Assembly (NCBI GenBank): GCA_039931865.1
Contig: JBDTRB010000153.1
Coordinates: 1-7,410, forward strand
Reading direction: 5' to 3'
Length of the DNA: 7,410 nucleotides
From: JALYUA01 sp039931865
GTDB lineage: Bacteria > Acidobacteriota > Thermoanaerobaculia > UBA5066 > Gp7-AA6
Below are positions 5,452 to 7,410 of the stretch, one piece after another (position 1 is the first letter of the stretch; every line of letters begins with the position of its first letter). Made by a program: the position numbers and the translations under genes. Below the pieces are notes generated by a model. That model saw only the letters and a list, made by a program, of their open reading frames with translations, was not told where the DNA came from and searched no databases.

Positions 5452-6569
5452 GCCGTGTCTCCGAGCCGCCGGCCCGCGTACTGTCCAAGGAACCGCTCGT
5501 CGCCCTCGAACAGCAGCCGCAGGTCGGGAAAACCGTACAGGAGGAGGGCGATGCGGTCGATCCCGCCGCCGAACGCAAACCCCGTGTAGGTCTCGGGGTC
5601 TATTCCGGCGCGGACGAGCACGTTCGGATGGACGCAGCCAGCGCCCATGATCTCGATCCAGCCGGAGCCCTTGCATTTCCGGCAGCCGGCGCCGCGGCAG
5701 AAGTTGCAGGTCATGTGAACGTCGGCGCCCGGCTCGACGAAGGGAAAGAACGTCGGAATGAAACGCGCCTTCGTCCCCGGGCCGAAGAGCTCCGACAGGA
5801 ACGTCTCGACCGTTCCCTTCAAATCCGCGAGCGAGATCCCCCGGTCGATGACGAGAGCCTCGACCTGGTGGAAGACCGGCGAGTGCGTCGCGTCCACCTC
5901 GTCCTTCCGGTAAACCCGGCCCGGCATGATCATCCGCAGCGGCGCTCCACGCTCGCGCATTTCGCGCACCTGGACCGGCGACGTATGCGTGCGGAGGAGG
6001 AGCGGCGACCGCGCCGGCAGGTCGAGAAAAAAGGTGTCCTGCGTATCGCGCGCCGGATGCTCGGGCGGGAAGTTCAATGCCTCGAAATTGTGGAAGTCGT
6101 TCTCGATTTCCGGGCCGTCGGCAATCGAATACCCCATTCTCAGGAAGATCTCTTCGATCCGCCTCCGGACGATCGTGAGCGGGTGGAGCGCGCCTGCCCG
6201 CGGACGACGGCCCGGGAGGCTGACGTCGACAACGGCCGCGCGCTCCCGCGCCTCGGCCTCGCGGCGGGAGACTTCTTCCGACAGGCGCCCGATCGCTTCC
6301 TCGATCTCCCGCTTCACGGCGTTCGCGCGCGCGCCGAAGCCCGCGCGCTCGGAGGGGGCGAGGTCCTTCACGCCCGAGAAGAGGGCCGGTACGAGCCCCT
6401 TCTCGCGGCCGAGAAACCGCCCTTTCAGCCGTTCGAAATCTCCCCGCGAGGAAATTTCGCCGGCCACGGCCTCACGAAAAGCCGAGAGAAGGCGAGAGGC
6501 CGCGTCGTTCGCGCTCGGATCCCGAGAGGCGGACATGCGGTCCGGCGGCCCCGACTCCTCGTCACGCAT
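5448..6569 (-). CDS. pheS: Phenylalanyl-tRNA synthetase alpha subunit
   Basis: PheS is the catalytic subunit of phenylalanyl-tRNA synthetase. The 373-residue protein has an N-terminal helical tRNA-contact region (about 24-110), then the class II core: HPLTIVRRRIEEIF at 129, RTHTSPVQ at 193-200, motif 2 PGRVYRKDEVDATHSPVFHQVE at 216-237, FFPFVEPGADVHM at 274-286 and motif 3 GFAFGGGIDRIALL at 330-343. Four cysteines (288, 291, 296, 299) form a CxxC-x4-CxxC knuckle that may bind zinc; many bacterial PheS proteins carry such an insert and E. coli does not. The start is uncertain: ATG 6569 is the first possible after an in-frame stop, but it has no clear ribosome binding site; ATG 6536 would shorten the protein by 11 residues. 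It lies 42 bases after rplT and overlaps pheT by four bases. Confidence 0.97.
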   Translation of the reverse strand: MRDEESGPPDRMSASRDPSANDAASRLLSAFREAVAGEISSRGDFERLKGRFLGREKGLVPALFSGVKDLAPSERAGFGARANAVKREIEEAIGRLSEEVSRREAEARERAAVVDVSLPGRRPRAGALHPLTIVRRRIEEIFLRMGYSIADGPEIENDFHNFEALNFPPEHPARDTQDTFFLDLPARSPLLLRTHTSPVQVREMRERGAPLRMIMPGRVYRKDEVDATHSPVFHQVEALVIDRGISLADLKGTVETFLSELFGPGTKARFIPTFFPFVEPGADVHMTCNFCRGAGCRKCKGSGWIEIMGAGCVHPNVLVRAGIDPETYTGFAFGGGIDRIALLLYGFPDLRLLFEGDERFLGQYAGRRLGDTA

Positions 6570-6611
6570 CGGTCACGGCCAGGCCGCGGTCACCGGCTGG
6601 CGCAGGCGGTC

Positions 6612-6974
6612 TCACGCCGTCGCCAGCGCCGCCTTGGCAACTCCCACGAGCTGGGTGAACGCGCCGGGGTCGGTCACGGCGAGATCCGCCAGCATCTTGC
6701 GGTTGATGTCGTTGCCCGCCTTCTTCAGCCCGTCCATGAGCCGGCTGTAAGAAATCTCGTTCTCGCGGGCTGCCGCGTTGATCCGGACGATCCAGAGCCC
6801 CCGAAAATCCCGTTTCTTCGCCTTCCGGTCGCGGTAGGCGTACAGAAGCGACTTCTCGACCTGAAGCTTCGCCATCCGGTACGACTTGGATTTCGTTCCG
6901 TAGTAGCCCTTGGCCAGCGCCAGGGTCTTGGCCCGGCGGTTCTTTCTCTTGTTTCCACGTTTGACGCGCGGCAT
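6612..6974 (-). CDS. rplT: 50S ribosomal protein L20
   Basis: This 120-residue basic protein matches L20 over its whole length: it opens MPRVKRGNKRKNRRAK, continues LAKGYYGTKSKSYRMA and KRDFRGLWIVRINAA, and has the globular C-terminal part (ISYSRLMDGLKKAGNDINRK). L20 binds 23S rRNA early in large-subunit assembly and in E. coli and Bacillus represses its own operon. ATG 6974 is preceded by GGGAG at a seven-base spacing. A heptad repeat array begins six bases upstream of that site, so the leader structure between rpmI and rplT may affect its translation; that is inference. Confidence 0.99.
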   Translation of the reverse strand: MPRVKRGNKRKNRRAKTLALAKGYYGTKSKSYRMAKLQVEKSLLYAYRDRKAKKRDFRGLWIVRINAAARENEISYSRLMDGLKKAGNDINRKMLADLAVTDPGAFTQLVGVAKAALATA

Positions 6975-6992
6975 TGGTGTTCTCCCTGTGGC

Positions 6993-7022
6993 CGGGAATC
7001 GGGAATCGGGAATCGGAAATCG
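6993..7022. repeat. Heptad repeat array, CGGGAAT type, left arm in the rplT-rpmI gap
   Basis: Four units, CGGGAAT three times exactly and then CGGAAAT, followed by CG. It sits just upstream of the rplT ribosome binding site and is inverted relative to 7067-7101. Confidence 0.85.
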
Positions 7023-7066
7023 CTGCGGTTGCCCGCGCCCTCTCCTCCCGTTCCGAAGCCCCGGTT

Positions 7067-7101
7067 CGATTGACGATTACCGGTTTCCGATTCCCGACTT
7101 C
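7067..7101. repeat. Heptad repeat array, CGATTCC type, right arm, running into the rpmI stop
   Basis: Five units with period seven: CGATTGA, CGATTAC, CGGTTTC, CGATTCC and CGACTTC. The last unit overlaps the rpmI stop codon (7102-7100). It can pair with 6993-7022 in the minus-strand transcript around a loop of about 45 bases. Confidence 0.75.
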
Positions 7102-7297
7102 ACGAGTTCGGCAGCATCTCCGCGACGCGCTTGTGGTCGGACTTCGAGACGAGGGTCGCCTGCGCGAGCCCGCGTTTGCGGCCGGCCGCCTTCTTCGTGA
7201 GGATGTGGCTCTTCATCGCCTTCGAGCGCTTGAACGCGCCGGAGGCGGTCTTGCGAAACCGCTTGGCGGCCCCGCGATGCGTTTTCAACTTCGGCAT
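7100..7297 (-). CDS. rpmI: 50S ribosomal protein L35
   Basis: This 65-residue basic protein matches L35 throughout: it opens MPKLKTHRGAAKRFRKTASG and has the conserved KSHILTKKAAGRKRGL and VSKSDHKRV segments. L35 is a small protein of the large ribosomal subunit. ATG 7297 is preceded by GGAG at a six-base spacing. It stands before rplT, as in the widespread infC-rpmI-rplT operon. The 125-base gap to rplT is longer than usual for this pair and is largely filled by repeat arrays. Confidence 0.98.
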   Translation of the reverse strand: MPKLKTHRGAAKRFRKTASGAFKRSKAMKSHILTKKAAGRKRGLAQATLVSKSDHKRVAEMLPNS

Positions 7298-7355
7298 GTG
7301 TTACTCCGTTTTGCGAGAGATCGGGAATTCTTTCCACTCCTGTGACTTGTCCCTA
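7298..7355. other. Leader upstream of rpmI, no promoter recognised
   Basis: Apart from the rpmI ribosome binding site, this stretch holds one isolated CGGGAAT unit at 7322-7328, which may be the worn left partner of the array at 7356-7410. I see no convincing -10/-35 pair. Confidence 0.3.
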
Positions 7356-7410
7356 CGATTCCCGATTCCCGATTCCCGATTCCCGATTCCCGATTCCCGA
7401 TTCCCGATTC
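7356..7410. repeat. Perfect heptad repeat array, CGATTCC type, cut by window edge
   Basis: Nearly eight exact copies of CGATTCC run without interruption to the last base. This is the cleanest and longest array in the window. The orientation matches the arrays that abut the stop codons of rny and rpmI, so the stop codon of the next gene (expected infC) may lie just beyond the edge. Confidence 0.95.

Noticed and set aside
5452..5676. 75-codon upstream extension of the pheT frame
   Set aside because: The PheT family N-terminus begins at GTG 5451 with a good ribosome binding site. The extension overlaps the conserved C-terminal part of pheS in another frame.
5628..7073. Long plus-strand open frame opposite pheS and rplT
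   Set aside because: It spans antisense sequence of two recognisable genes and the repeat-filled gap, with an Arg-rich, low-complexity translation typical of GC-rich shadows.
7356..7410. CRISPR array
   Set aside because: Units are 7 bases long and contiguous, with no spacers and no cas genes nearby.
1..7410. Novel defence, secretion or biosynthetic system
   Set aside because: All genes belong to known housekeeping families. Only the intergenic repeats and the candidate RNA remain unexplained.

Overview
The window is high-GC bacterial chromosome with every recognisable gene on the minus strand. Read in the direction of transcription (high to low coordinate) the order is rpmI, rplT, pheS, pheT, a small ZapB-like coiled-coil gene, zapA, a structured non-coding stretch that may be 6S RNA, rny (RNase Y), and a ymdB/TIGR00282-type phosphodiesterase that runs off the left edge. 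This is a core translation, cell-division and RNA-turnover neighbourhood. I see no transposase, phage gene, CRISPR array or defence gene. The gene order, the GC richness and the abundant short-period intergenic repeats suggest an Acidobacteriota-like or deltaproteobacterial-like lineage. That placement is inference and is not proven by any marker here.

Right part (about 3338-7410): rpmI and rplT encode ribosomal proteins L35 and L20 and normally follow infC, which would lie just beyond the right edge. pheS and pheT encode the two subunits of phenylalanyl-tRNA synthetase and overlap by 4 bases (GTGA). PheT is a short form: the roughly 100-residue tRNA-binding OB-fold domain near the N terminus of most bacterial PheT proteins is absent.

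Middle part (about 2362-3337): a ZapB-like coiled-coil protein precedes ZapA, a regulator of the FtsZ ring. Between these two genes lie a weak terminator candidate and a plausible sigma70-type promoter, so zapA probably starts a second transcription unit. Downstream of zapA is a 215-base gap in which several nested long-range pairings can be drawn. Its size and position after zapA fit 6S RNA, but I could not match the 6S consensus.

Left part (1-2361): RNase Y, a membrane-anchored endoribonuclease, is followed by the YmdB-type phosphodiesterase, a pairing also found in Bacillus.

The most unusual signal is in the gaps. Five of the intergenic gaps carry arrays of degenerate 7-base units of three sequence types (CGGGAAT, GCTGTCG, CTAACCG). 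In three gaps two arrays face each other in inverted orientation. In each of these the upstream arm touches or overlaps the stop codon of the preceding gene, and the other arm lies toward the next gene. In the nascent RNA each pair could form a long imperfect hairpin. One arm occupies the place where the ymdB ribosome binding site should be.
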